From contig NZ_RKLQ01000004.1 in the NCBI RefSeq assembly GCF_019599405.1, forward strand, positions 155,029-219,028: DNA of 64,000 bases, given 5' to 3'. This stretch comes from Haloarcula salinisoli (GTDB taxonomy: Archaea > Halobacteriota > Halobacteria > Halobacteriales > Haloarculaceae). Shown here piece by piece: positions 24,699 to 33,960 of this stretch; position 1 is the first letter of the stretch, and every line of letters starts with the position of its first letter. The notes beneath the pieces are model-generated. The model saw only the letters and a program-made list of their open reading frames with translations. It was not told where the DNA came from and searched no databases. Position numbers and translations under genes: made by a program.

Positions 24699-26954
24699 TT
24701 ATTCTTCAGTTGTGTAGGTCCGCTCGTAGCCAAAGGGATTGTATGGTCTGCCGCCACCCTCATAGAACTTCCCGAAGAACTCGACGTACTCAAGACGTAC
24801 CGCCTGCAGGCCTGCACTGGTAACGCCAAGAATAAGTACCAATGCATGGCCCAGTACAAGTATCAGCAGACCACCAACGACGGCAGCAATGCCGGAATGC
24901 ATCAGGCCGGGGAACATTATATTGACCACCTCGTGACCGTGATACATTACGGATTCCGCACCTTCGGGTATCGTTGGCATTCCAGATACGCCGAAGTGCC
25001 ATCCTCCCTCGCTATCGACGTATACGCCGAAAAAGAGGAGATTAACTACGAATGCCATCCCCGCTTTGGCGAGCAACACCGCAGCCAGTCGGGTATACGA
25101 CAATACATTCACAAAGACGTTGAGGAACTCCACAAGTTCAATTGGATCGGCAAGTGCGAGTAAACCAAATCCGACAAAGAAAACGACTAACCACGCCGAG
25201 AACGGCGCATTAACAATCGGTAGCGTGAACAGGTTCATTGCCGGAAGGCCGGCAAATCCGAACGGGAATGGATTGCCAGCGAAGATCCCTTCCTGAGTTG
25301 TGTAAAGGAAGTTTGGTGCAGCTCCGTTAGCCCCAGAGAATACCCAAGCCCATAGCCCAAACATCATCAGCAGCCATGACCCACTCTCAGTGAGCGCATC
25401 CCAGAGGCTGTGGGAAAGATTCTGAACAAAATCAAGCGCCCACCCAATGGAGAGGTGGATGACACCAGCGAGGACACTAATGGTCAACCACGCGATAGCG
25501 TACTCTCCGTACTGAGGTTTTAACCCCTTGTGTATTGGCGCGCTCTTGAAGCCAAGAATCGGCCAGATAACGTCCGATACGATGAGTAAACCAAATATCT
25601 CACCATACAGGAAACCAAAGAGGATCGTAAACCCACCTGCCCACATTGCAACGCCACCAAGACTTTTCAGTACGTCGCTATCGACTTTGTTGTAGATAGC
25701 GTAGCCAGCGAAAAAGTAGAGAAGTCCGTAGCCGATATCCCCTATCATGAATCCGTAAAACGCTGGGAAGGAAAGAAGGAAAAACACTGTCGGGTCGAAC
25801 TCGCCGTACTTCGGGCGGCTAACAACCTCAACGAGTGATTCGAAGGGGCGAGCTCCACCAGGATTGTCCTGAATTACTGGGGGAGCTTTATCACTCATCG
25901 TGACTGTCCCACCGTCTGCTGCAGCTTCTTCCGACCCCTTCTCGTCCTCGATAGTCGGGCTGGTTTCCTCAGTCTCATTGGACTCGCCATTCTCTGACTC
26001 GATTTTCTCTTTCGAATGGACATGTCCTTGGTCGTCGTATTCAGCGACTTCTAGTTTCTCGATGTCAATGGCTGTCTCGACAGCATTCCCTACTTCGCGT
26101 TCGAAGTATTCGTAATCCTTGTTGGGAATCCATCCCTCCGCAATGAAAGCATTCTCAGTCGTCGCGAATGCGAGTGGGGCCTCGGCTTTCTGAACTTTTA
26201 TTGATAGTTTCTCTTCGACAGCTAGCAGGAAGCTACTGTAGTCAAGTCGGAGGTTCTCGAGGTCGCTCTCGGCGGTTTCGAGTTTTGATTCGAGCTTCTG
26301 TTTACGGTGGTTCAATTCTTCCGAGTACTCGCTGGGATCGCCGTCACCCTCGGGTACCTCCAACGCCGAGAAGGTCGTGCCGACTAAAACATCTTGCAGG
26401 TCATCTGCTCCGCTGCGAGCGAACACCGCCAGCACGCCGTCCTCGGCGAACACCTCGAAAGTGTCCAGTGCGCTGTCGGCGAGTGCCGACCGGACTTCAG
26501 CGGCGTCACCCTCGCCAACCGTCACCGAGAGAGTATCGTAGTCCCGAAGCAAATCGAGGTCGATACCTAGCGTGACAAAAGGTTCCATCGCGTTGATCTC
26601 GTCTTCAACCGCGCGCAGCTCGTCGCGGAGTTCGTTTCGATGGTCATCAAGTTCGGTGACCTCTGAGCGGACCTCTTCAAGATCCTCTTCAAGGGTCTCG
26701 TCAGCGACGAGTTGCATCGAGCCAGCGTCTTCCTCGCCAACGTTGAGGATAGATTCCAGCGAACGGACGGTGACCAGCTGGTCCGATGCTTCGTCGGCCC
26801 CCTCGACCGGGTCACCAGGTTCGAACCCATCCCACGAGCCATCATACTCGGTAACATGAAGGATGTCGAGAGCGTGGACGGCTTCAATGACCGGCTCCAT
26901 GGTCCGTTTCGACCCCGTCACCGAGACGCGGCACATTTTCTTAGGTCTAAGCAT
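24699..26954 (-). CDS. atpI: A/V-type ATP synthase subunit I, orphan copy
   Basis: From ATG 26954 (MLRPKKMCRVSVTGSKRTM) the protein has 751 residues. A long soluble N-terminal part with coiled coils (about 85-125 and 210-245) is followed by eight or so membrane helices. These contain FFLLSFPAFYGFMIGDIGYGL and LSYTRLAAVLLAKAGMAF, which carries the arginine essential for proton flow, and end in EYVEFFGKFYEGGGRPYNPF. This is the stator and proton channel subunit. Normally it sits in the operon atpHIKECFABD. Here neither atpK nor any other subunit follows, so the copy is stranded. It may swap into the main enzyme or be non-functional. Confidence 0.92.
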   Translation of the reverse strand: MLRPKKMCRVSVTGSKRTMEPVIEAVHALDILHVTEYDGSWDGFEPGDPVEGADEASDQLVTVRSLESILNVGEEDAGSMQLVADETLEEDLEEVRSEVTELDDHRNELRDELRAVEDEINAMEPFVTLGIDLDLLRDYDTLSVTVGEGDAAEVRSALADSALDTFEVFAEDGVLAVFARSGADDLQDVLVGTTFSALEVPEGDGDPSEYSEELNHRKQKLESKLETAESDLENLRLDYSSFLLAVEEKLSIKVQKAEAPLAFATTENAFIAEGWIPNKDYEYFEREVGNAVETAIDIEKLEVAEYDDQGHVHSKEKIESENGESNETEETSPTIEDEKGSEEAAADGGTVTMSDKAPPVIQDNPGGARPFESLVEVVSRPKYGEFDPTVFFLLSFPAFYGFMIGDIGYGLLYFFAGYAIYNKVDSDVLKSLGGVAMWAGGFTILFGFLYGEIFGLLIVSDVIWPILGFKSAPIHKGLKPQYGEYAIAWLTISVLAGVIHLSIGWALDFVQNLSHSLWDALTESGSWLLMMFGLWAWVFSGANGAAPNFLYTTQEGIFAGNPFPFGFAGLPAMNLFTLPIVNAPFSAWLVVFFVGFGLLALADPIELVEFLNVFVNVLSYTRLAAVLLAKAGMAFVVNLLFFGVYVDSEGGWHFGVSGMPTIPEGAESVMYHGHEVVNIMFPGLMHSGIAAVVGGLLILVLGHALVLILGVTSAGLQAVRLEYVEFFGKFYEGGGRPYNPFGYERTYTTEE

Positions 26955-27051
26955 CAAACATACCCTCGGAATCTGTATTGCTATCTCTGTCTACTTCCGT
27001 CGTCGTTTCGACAGCCTTCGTTGTTAAGTCCAGAGCCATTGGCCGTGGCAT
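26947..27051 (-). CDS. Short frame overlapping the atpI start, possible atpH tail
   Basis: A 34-codon frame (MPRPMALDLTTKAVETTTEV, ending EGMFDA) whose TAG overlaps the atpI start by 8 nt. In complete operons atpH ends at the atpI start in the same way. The similarity to AtpH is too short to be convincing. It may be a relic of atpH or a leader that couples translation to atpI. Confidence 0.3.
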   Translation of the reverse strand: MPRPMALDLTTKAVETTTEVDRDSNTDSEGMFDA

Positions 27052-27264
27052 TCTCTAATCGGCTAATTCTAATCCAAACGTCTATATTGTAGTTACGAAG
27101 TTCGTGTTAATCCCGGTCAACAGGACTTGCTTCGCTTTTATGCGTATAGATCCTCTTCTTGAAATTCACCGTTGTGTCAATCATAACCTAATATCGTCAA
27201 GATTTTCTAATAGTTTCGCACCCAGATTCGGAAGTAATATTAAATAAATCACTTCCGAGAGGAA

Positions 27265-28002
27265 TTAAAGAGCATGCTGTTTCTGGAAGACGGTTGCATA
27301 TGTAATTCCGATACCGAGCCCCACGAGATGGGCCCAGTTTGCTACACCCCCAGGACCCATCGAAGAGAAGCCAGCAACGGTCGAGAAAGCAGCAAATCCG
27401 ACAATTAGTATCCAGAAGGGCACTGGGATTAAGAAAAATAAATATACTTTAATATTGGGCCTGTGGAGGGTTAGTACCCCCAATATACCCATAATGGCAC
27501 CCGATGAGCCAACGATACCTGGCTGAATCCCCGTGTTTAGGACCAGTGTCGTACCAACCTGTGCAAGCCCGGCTATTATACCCGAAACGAGAAACAACAC
27601 TACAAAATGCACCCTTCCGAGGCGCCGCTCAACGACTGGGCCAACAAAAAATAGCACGATACTATTAATTCCGATATGAACAAAGCTGCCATGAGAGAAT
27701 ATAGACGTGACCCATGTCAAGACGTTTAGCGGCTGCTGTGGCGAGAGAACAAATATTGACCGCCATAATAAAGATCCGGGAGGGATCCGAAAAAAAACAG
27801 GGAATATTACGAACTGCATCAAAAACGTTGCCCACATTAGTATGAGAATAAGATAGGTCATGTTGATTCGGAAAGAACTAATCATACCAACAGTAGGTAT
27901 TGGCCGGTTAATAATGGATTTTACTAGCCCGAGGAAATTTGCCAAAGAGCGAGTACGGTTCTGAACGGAACTGTCAAACTCAAAGCTCAAAAGACCGTTC
28001 AA
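27265..28002 (-). CDS. Rhomboid-family intramembrane serine protease
   Basis: A 245-residue protein with about six core helices and a long N-terminal cytosolic extension. The catalytic serine lies in IVGSSGAIMG (GxSx) and the catalytic histidine in NWAHLVGLGIG. The oxyanion-side HGSFVHIGIN motif is also present. Rhomboids cleave transmembrane segments of membrane proteins. AT-rich compared with the flanking genes. It stands alone between atpI and the glycosyltransferase-type gene on the same strand. Confidence 0.9.
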   Translation of the reverse strand: MNGLLSFEFDSSVQNRTRSLANFLGLVKSIINRPIPTVGMISSFRINMTYLILILMWATFLMQFVIFPVFFRIPPGSLLWRSIFVLSPQQPLNVLTWVTSIFSHGSFVHIGINSIVLFFVGPVVERRLGRVHFVVLFLVSGIIAGLAQVGTTLVLNTGIQPGIVGSSGAIMGILGVLTLHRPNIKVYLFFLIPVPFWILIVGFAAFSTVAGFSSMGPGGVANWAHLVGLGIGITYATVFQKQHAL

Positions 28003-28182
28003 CTGGCCGTGGTGAATCGCCAGACTTAGCTTGATTTAACCGTTTTAGCGATTGCTTGATGGAAGTCCGTAATCGGCATCATCCGTTCTTGCTACCGTCT
28101 ACGTCACGCTCCTACTTCAACGTGCAAAGCTGAGTTAAACTATGGCTGTGGCCTCCAACAGTCACGCCTTGGCCGTCTATGG

Positions 28183-29907
28183 TCAATTCTCACGGTCTAC
28201 CGGTACAGTTTGGTTGTATTTGTAGATACTAACACCACTGTTACGGTATACCCGAGTGAATTGGGGGTTCGCAACCATTGACCGATGAAGCGCCGGTGGA
28301 ATTGACGTTGCAGTGCGGCCGGACATGAATCTGCCGTAGGGTACGTAGACGTAATCAACCTCCGGAGCGAACTCGTACTTGACGAGTGTTGCATTCACAC
28401 ACGAGGCGTTCCAGCAGTTCCCGAGCTGTGATTGAGCCGATTCGTGTCTCCGGAACGTCTCTTGACCCAACCACTCAGTCCCGTATTTTACGATGACCGA
28501 TGTCCGATTTGTGAAATACGGTAACCACTCGCTAGCTCCTCCGAAAACGGCTATCTGTGCGTCTACGGCGGTCTCATCTTCAATCCACTCCATTGCCGAT
28601 CGGTCCTCAGCGTCGACATACACTGGGAGCGGACTGTCCGAGCTGGTTCTGGACGCAGCGACCATGTTCTGGCTTATGAACGGGCCAACGAGAAGGACAA
28701 TGAACATAATCGCGACCACTCGCTTTGAGGACAGATCCGGCAAGACAAATGTCATACCAGACAGAGTTGGACGGGAGAACCATTGTACGGACATATCCGG
28801 TAGGTCAGTATCCAGTCCCGTGAGAGCGGAGAGGATGAATATGAATCCCACCGCCCCCAGCGGCGCAACAATCAGTATCCCGAGACGGCCATGGGGTGGC
28901 ACCAAAAGGAAAACTGGTGTGGCAAGCCAAGCGGGCAGGCGCCACTCACCCCGGGAAACCATTGCCACGGTGCCGATAAGTGCAAAGACTGCCGGCCAGT
29001 TCAGCACGTAGCTACTACCCCAGAACCATCGGACAAGGTCCGCCAGATCTGACAGACTATTATTAATTGAACCCTGTGAGCCCGCCCCGGCAAAAAAAAT
29101 GTCTACTCCATGAATAGAAACAACGGTAAGCCACCACGGGCTAGCGATAATAAGCCCAACGACAGCAATACCCGCCCCAGTCGCGAGCCCCCGTAGCGAG
29201 CGATCCCAGACGAGCCACGCGGCAGCGATAGCCGCCCCCGCCGCTGCGGCCTGGACGGGATGGGTCAGAACCACAAGCCCCCAGCCGACGACAACGATGG
29301 CAAGAGCCCGTTGTCCTTCACCGTTCGCATAGTATTGGTAGGCCCCGAGCATCGCGACCAGCATAAACAAAAAACCAAGTCCACGGACAAATCCACTTGC
29401 ACCAATTAGATACACGTTCAGCGAGAGGTTAGTGCCGGTGATAATGCCGGCAATACACCCGGTCTCCGGGCTATCAGTGATCACAGTTATAAAATGGTAT
29501 AGCATCACGACGTTGCACAGCAGAATAACTGGCGCCCCGAACCGCAAGAGACTGACACCATCAACGCCCAATTTCTGGAAGAGCGCGATAACGTAGAAGC
29601 CCAGCGGCGGATAACCGAACGGAATCCCGTCGCTCGTAAAGCCCGAAATCGTCGCCGGTACCAGTGCATCAGAACTGGCGACAGTCGCCGCCATCTCCAG
29701 GAAGAGCCCACCTAGCAGCGCCGGGAACTCGTGTGTACGGAGGTAGGCAATCTGGACGACTGCAGAGGGACCGAGAGCAAGCAATAAGAACACTCTGTAC
29801 CGATTCAATCGCATATACACCTGCAACAGGAGTACATTCATAAGATTATTGCTCAATGATGAGTAGAGAGTGCTTCCGATGTCAAAGGGTAAAGAGAGTG
29901 ACTCCAT
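28183..29907 (-). CDS. Polytopic membrane protein, probable GT-C glycosyltransferase
   Basis: A 574-residue protein with about 11 membrane helices. An early outer loop contains acidic and aromatic residues (TSDGIPFGYPPLGFY). A C-terminal soluble domain follows (MEWIEDETAVDAQIAVFGG, WLPYFTNRTSVIVKYG). This plan is like archaeal dolichol-dependent GT-C enzymes and DUF6541-type proteins, which transfer sugars to lipids or surface proteins. No strict catalytic DXD is obvious, so the assignment rests on architecture. The start may be the later ATG at 29814 (MRLNRYRVFLL). It faces the DUF2298 gene across IS debris, and both may serve cell-surface glycosylation. Confidence 0.55.
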   Translation of the reverse strand: MESLSLPFDIGSTLYSSLSNNLMNVLLLQVYMRLNRYRVFLLLALGPSAVVQIAYLRTHEFPALLGGLFLEMAATVASSDALVPATISGFTSDGIPFGYPPLGFYVIALFQKLGVDGVSLLRFGAPVILLCNVVMLYHFITVITDSPETGCIAGIITGTNLSLNVYLIGASGFVRGLGFLFMLVAMLGAYQYYANGEGQRALAIVVVGWGLVVLTHPVQAAAAGAAIAAAWLVWDRSLRGLATGAGIAVVGLIIASPWWLTVVSIHGVDIFFAGAGSQGSINNSLSDLADLVRWFWGSSYVLNWPAVFALIGTVAMVSRGEWRLPAWLATPVFLLVPPHGRLGILIVAPLGAVGFIFILSALTGLDTDLPDMSVQWFSRPTLSGMTFVLPDLSSKRVVAIMFIVLLVGPFISQNMVAASRTSSDSPLPVYVDAEDRSAMEWIEDETAVDAQIAVFGGASEWLPYFTNRTSVIVKYGTEWLGQETFRRHESAQSQLGNCWNASCVNATLVKYEFAPEVDYVYVPYGRFMSGRTATSIPPALHRSMVANPQFTRVYRNSGVSIYKYNQTVPVDREN

Positions 29908-30134
29908 GAGAATCCCGCTGAAATCCCTAGAGCGTGAAGTACGTCATGGAGTCCCGAAGGTAAATCTATGACATACATCCCCGAGTACGGGAGGATGACG
30001 GACCTCGGATGCGAAGGAACAGGAGAATTGGGATCGCAGCCCGGCCGATATCGGTCGGCCGTGGCTGCAAGCCCGCAGCGATGTCGTTCCGCATCACGCA
30101 TTCAGGACTCCAGAGGACATCACGACCGCAACCA

Positions 30135-30530
30135 CTGATCACTATTTGCGCATTGACCTCCACAAACGGCGAGCACAAGTTGCTGTTCTCGACGATGAAG
30201 GCGAGGTCGTTAAAGAGGTCCGCGTCGCCAACGCGGACCTCGACGAGATTGCACAGAAGTACTCTGGTAGTAACGCTGCGCTCGAGGCGGGAAGCAACTA
30301 CTTCACCATTTACGACAGACTCGACGAAGAGTTGGACGTAACTCTCGCCAATCCGGCCAAGGCGGATTGGCTCGAAAATCAGAAACAGAAAAACGACCGC
30401 AAGGACGCCAAGAACCTTGCACGGTTCCTCCGGTTGGGCGAAGTGCCAGAAAGCTACGTCCCGCCGGAGGAATTCCGGCGCCACCGCGCGCGCTTGGGCG
30501 CAGTCACAAAAACTGATAAGGCGCCAATCT
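30135..30530 (+). pseudogene. IS110-family transposase N-terminal fragment
   Basis: The frame reads IDLHKRRAQVAVLDDEGEVV, then LDVTLANPAKADWLENQKQK and NDRKDAKNLARFLRLGEVPE, the DEDD domain of an IS110 transposase. The initial TDHYLRIDLHK carries the first Asp. It breaks after PPEEFRRHRARL, where sequence of another transposase begins. No C-terminal IS110 part is present. Confidence 0.8.
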
Positions 30531-30990
30531 TCATCATCGGCGACCGTGGCACCGGACAGCACGGAATCCTGTCGAAAGCCACCAACTAAGGTACACGTCA
30601 ACACCTGCGAGAACCACGCGCCATTAACGCGGCAGTGGCTCTCGCCCCACCAAGGTATCTTCAAGCTCAGCTTTGCACGTTGTCACATTGACATTTGGAA
30701 TGCAAAGATGATTACAAGAAACGCTCTACTGGCGGATTTGGAGTCTGATTTCACCGCTACCGAGGCGTCGGTGGGAGTGCTGGAGACGGCGTTCACACCG
30801 TTCGCATCTCCAACTGAGAATATGTACCCACAACTGGAATCCGCATACCCGCTTTAATACGGTCTCACACGCCGTTTTCGTCCGATAAAATATCAGATTG
30901 TAATATGAAAGCCGAGTTCAAGGACAAGCTGACACCGTATCTCATAGCGTTCCAGCTACGTCAGTAGCTGTTCCGGGATCTATGCTGAAA
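30490..30990 (+). pseudogene. IS1595-type transposase fragments, interrupted
   Basis: From about 30505 the text reads TDKAPIFIIGDRGTGQ, then after a frame change VHVNTCENHAPLTRQWLSPHQG (30593-30658). About 240 bp of unrelated sequence follow, then MKAEFKDKLTPYLIAFQLRQ near 30904-30966. These are the middle and end of an IS1595-like transposase split by an insertion of unknown origin and several deletions. They are fused to the IS110 piece upstream, giving a nested scar. Confidence 0.6.
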
Positions 30991-31199
30991 CTGACTCAAA
31001 CACACTATTCGAGCAACGCTGTGATATAAGTAATGTGCTACGGATGAGCGACTTATTTTATTAGTGGTATCGGTTAGCGTGGAATATCTGGCCTTGCCAT
31101 CGCGGTGGATAAAAGTTGTCGGATTCATCCCGCCTTCAGGCGCGGGTATTCTATTTTTCAGTATATATGCGCTTCACAAGAGGAAGCACTGTAAATCGA

Positions 31200-31230
31200 A
31201 TTCCCAAAGAGTGGGACACCAAGATATATT
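31200..31230 (+). promoter_or_regulatory. Motif-like palindrome and TATA box before the DUF2298 gene
   Basis: ATTCCC-N7-GGGA-CA-CC at 31200-31223 shares the spacing of the 24-bp halocyanin motif but ends AAG instead of GC. GATATATT (31223-31230) is a TATA box about 31 nt before the ATG at 31261. The motif end is 37 nt from that ATG, the same spacing as at the halocyanin genes. Confidence 0.4.
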
Positions 31231-31260
31231 CTTACAATAAGCACTTCATCGGCTCTTGTG

Positions 31261-33576
31261 ATGGAATACGGTCTCATCATCATCTGGCTCGCTTTCTATC
31301 TCCTGCTGGCCTACGTTGGTGCAACTATCGCCTCGGCACTGTTCCCCAATCTTGCCGAGCGTGGGGTCGCCTTTGGCTTGCCGGTAGCACTGGTGATTCT
31401 CTGGCTGTGTACGTATTTCGTCGGTCGCATCTCAATAACGGCCGGTATTTGGCTGGGGGTGATAGTGCTCGTGGGGGCCGCCTCAGTCTCCTATCGCCGA
31501 GAGCCTATCGAGTTCCGGTCGTTCGGTGAGGTTGCCTCTGTGTTCACTATCGCGTTTCTCTTCGTGGTGTGGATTCGGGCCCTCGACCCAGCTATCTCTC
31601 CGATGGCTGGCGAAAAGTTCCTTGATTTCGGGCTTGTCCAGTCTCTGCTGCGGTCCGATACCCTCCCGCCGGAAGACATGTGGTTTGCTGGTAAGCCGGT
31701 CGCGTACTATTATGGCGGCCACTTGCTAACAGCGATTCTAACCCGATTGACGGGGACGGCCGGCCAATATGCCTATAATCTCGCACTCGCAGGGTTCTAC
31801 GCGACGTTAGTGACGGGTGTCTACGGACTGGCCGGCGCCGTCGCAGCCGCTCGAAATCTTCCTCGCCGACTCGCCGCAGGACTCTCAGCATTTTTTGTCG
31901 GTATCGCTAGCAACCTCACGACGCCAGCTCGTGGACTACTGTGGCTCCTGCCAGATAGCGTCGCCGGTGCGGTAGCCGGGGCTGCTGGTTATGAATTAAG
32001 TGGTCTAGCCAACGGTCCCAGCGAGTTCTACTTTTGGGACGCCAGCCGCGTGATCAAAGACGATCCCACAGACTTCGCCACGTATACACCCGCGAAGGGA
32101 TACAGTGTAAACGAATTCCCCCTGTTCGCCTGGCTCAACGGCGACCTCCACGCTCACATGATGAGTACGGGATTTCTCGTCCTTGCAGCAGCACTGTGTT
32201 TCAGCTACTACCAGACTCCAGGTGAAAAGCGTGAACAGCGGCTATTGCTTCTGTTTGGGGCCCTTCCGTTGGTCGCTGGATTCATGGCAGTAACAAACAC
32301 GTGGTCGTTCCCCTCTATCGCCGGACTCGCAATGGTGACCGTCGCTATGTCGCCGACTAGTCCGCAGACGTTGCTACCGGCCGTGTTTCGTGATCCACTC
32401 CCCCAAGAGGGACTAGCAGCCGAGGGATCTCGAATCGGACTCTCAATCGCCGTCGCTGCTGTCATCGCTATTCTTGGGTTACTCTGGTCGCTCCCATTTT
32501 GGCTGGGGGTCGGAAGCGGCCGCGAAGTCACGTATCTGCCTGACCGGAGCAGTCTACCCGAGCTGCTGGCCATCCACGGGCCATTCCTCATTCCTTTTGC
32601 CGTGTACCTATACGCGCACATTGGCAGAAATACAGCCACCAGAAAGGCTCGGTTTGTCGGCCTAGGATTTCTCATCACGGTCGTAGTTGGCGCACTAGTT
32701 GACCTAGCCGCTATCGGCCTCGTCTTCCCGCTGCTCGTGGGGGCTTGGCTATTTGCTCGCGCGCCTGACGGCAGGCCGACATGGGGGGTGCTGCCGGCGC
32801 TGACCGACGGCGGCGAGCGCTCGGTCGGCTTCGAGACTGTGCTGGTGGTGGCGGGAGCTGGACTGGTCATCTTTGTGGAGTTTATTTTCATTAAGGAGAA
32901 CCTCGGGCGGATGAACACCGTTTTCAAGACATATATGCAGGTTTGGGTGCTGTGGGGCGCTGCTGTCGGACCGATACTCGCATGGTTGCTGACGCGCTGG
33001 TGTCCGGATAGCGAGACAAAGGGGCAACTCATAAAGGCTGGAACGACAATTTTTGTTATCTTTCTGGTTTGTTCGACATCGGTGTACGCCGCCATTGCGC
33101 TGCCGAACCATGTCAACCGCGCCGGGGAACCAACGCTTAATGGGATGGCATACCTCAACGATTCTCATCCTGGAGAATCTGAAGCTATCCGTTGGCTGAA
33201 CCGTGAGATAGACGGTCGCCCGAACATGGTCACTGCAGCGCCAGCTGGCTACTATTGGGTACCCAGTGAGGGCAAAGGGGCCAGTGCCCCGTCAAGCCTG
33301 ACAGGAATCCCGACGGTGGCAGGGTGGGTTCACCAGATTCAGTATCGGAACCGCAGTGTCTACTACCAGCGTGTAAACGACGTCGAAGCCATCTACAGTG
33401 GCCAGCACGCTCAACAGCGCGAACTTCTCCAGAAATATAATGTGAAATATATTTATAACGGTCCAGCGGAACAGGCCCGCTACTCAACCATCACGGTCCA
33501 ACACTTGGACAGTGTAGTCGAAATACACCGCTCGGGGGAAGTCATAATTTACCGCGTCAACCAGAGTTCACTTTGA
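31261..33576 (+). CDS. DUF2298 membrane protein, probable GT-C glycosyltransferase
   Basis: The ATG at 31261 is preferred to the GTG at 31258. The 771-residue protein has about 14-16 helices and a C-terminal soluble domain. DUF2298 hallmarks are visible: FGLVQSLLRSDTLPPEDMWF, KPVAYYYGGHL, and NEFPLFAWLNGDLHAHMM with an acidic loop motif. The C-terminal GLPNHVNR...ESEAIRWLNREIDG and LLQKYNVKYIYNG resemble the extracellular end seen in such enzymes. It probably transfers a sugar from a polyprenyl carrier. The substrate is unknown. Confidence 0.82.
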   Translation: MEYGLIIIWLAFYLLLAYVGATIASALFPNLAERGVAFGLPVALVILWLCTYFVGRISITAGIWLGVIVLVGAASVSYRREPIEFRSFGEVASVFTIAFLFVVWIRALDPAISPMAGEKFLDFGLVQSLLRSDTLPPEDMWFAGKPVAYYYGGHLLTAILTRLTGTAGQYAYNLALAGFYATLVTGVYGLAGAVAAARNLPRRLAAGLSAFFVGIASNLTTPARGLLWLLPDSVAGAVAGAAGYELSGLANGPSEFYFWDASRVIKDDPTDFATYTPAKGYSVNEFPLFAWLNGDLHAHMMSTGFLVLAAALCFSYYQTPGEKREQRLLLLFGALPLVAGFMAVTNTWSFPSIAGLAMVTVAMSPTSPQTLLPAVFRDPLPQEGLAAEGSRIGLSIAVAAVIAILGLLWSLPFWLGVGSGREVTYLPDRSSLPELLAIHGPFLIPFAVYLYAHIGRNTATRKARFVGLGFLITVVVGALVDLAAIGLVFPLLVGAWLFARAPDGRPTWGVLPALTDGGERSVGFETVLVVAGAGLVIFVEFIFIKENLGRMNTVFKTYMQVWVLWGAAVGPILAWLLTRWCPDSETKGQLIKAGTTIFVIFLVCSTSVYAAIALPNHVNRAGEPTLNGMAYLNDSHPGESEAIRWLNREIDGRPNMVTAAPAGYYWVPSEGKGASAPSSLTGIPTVAGWVHQIQYRNRSVYYQRVNDVEAIYSGQHAQQRELLQKYNVKYIYNGPAEQARYSTITVQHLDSVVEIHRSGEVIIYRVNQSSL

Positions 33577-33825
33577 GACCTGGAAAATGGGGATACTGAT
33601 GACTGTGTGACACTAAACCGCTTCTCTGCTCGTGGGTTCCTCTTTGCAGTCGCACTCACTGAGGAAAGGGGTTAGCCTAACTGAGGTGCTAAGCCCCCTT
33701 CCTCAGCGAGCGCCGAAGGCGCGAGCAGGAAGGGGATACAGCGCCGCACAGTTCTCATACACGATTCGGTGGCAGGTCCACAGGCCCATGCAGTAGTAAT
33801 GTTTTTTGCGCATAGAGTATATACT

Positions 33826-33954
33826 ATGCATACAGTGAAACGGACCACAATTACTCTCCGAGAGGACCAACACGAGTGGATTCAGGAACACCACCTGAAT
33901 CTCTCGTCGTTCATCCGAGAGCGACTTGACGAGTACATCGAGGAACACGAGTAG
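33826..33954 (+). CDS. Small ribbon-helix-helix protein of the TnpB element (copy 1)
   Basis: The ATG at 33826 gives a 42-residue protein: MHTVKRTTITLREDQHEWIQ, then HLNLSSFIRERLDEYIEE. The beta strand followed by two helices matches CopG/ribbon-helix-helix DNA-binding proteins. It ends 6 nt before tnpB. Inverted arms GCATAG and CTATGC (33810-33829) surround its start, so it may repress itself. A matching 41-residue gene occupies the same place in the second element (HLNLSSFVQEKLDELIEE). Confidence 0.65.
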   Translation: MHTVKRTTITLREDQHEWIQEHHLNLSSFIRERLDEYIEEHE

Positions 33955-33960
33955 AGAGCC

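Noticed and set aside
24271..24717. 148-codon open frame on the plus strand
   Set aside because: No acidic haloarchaeal composition, no domain, no promoter, and a Ser/His/Thr-rich composition typical of non-coding DNA in this frame.
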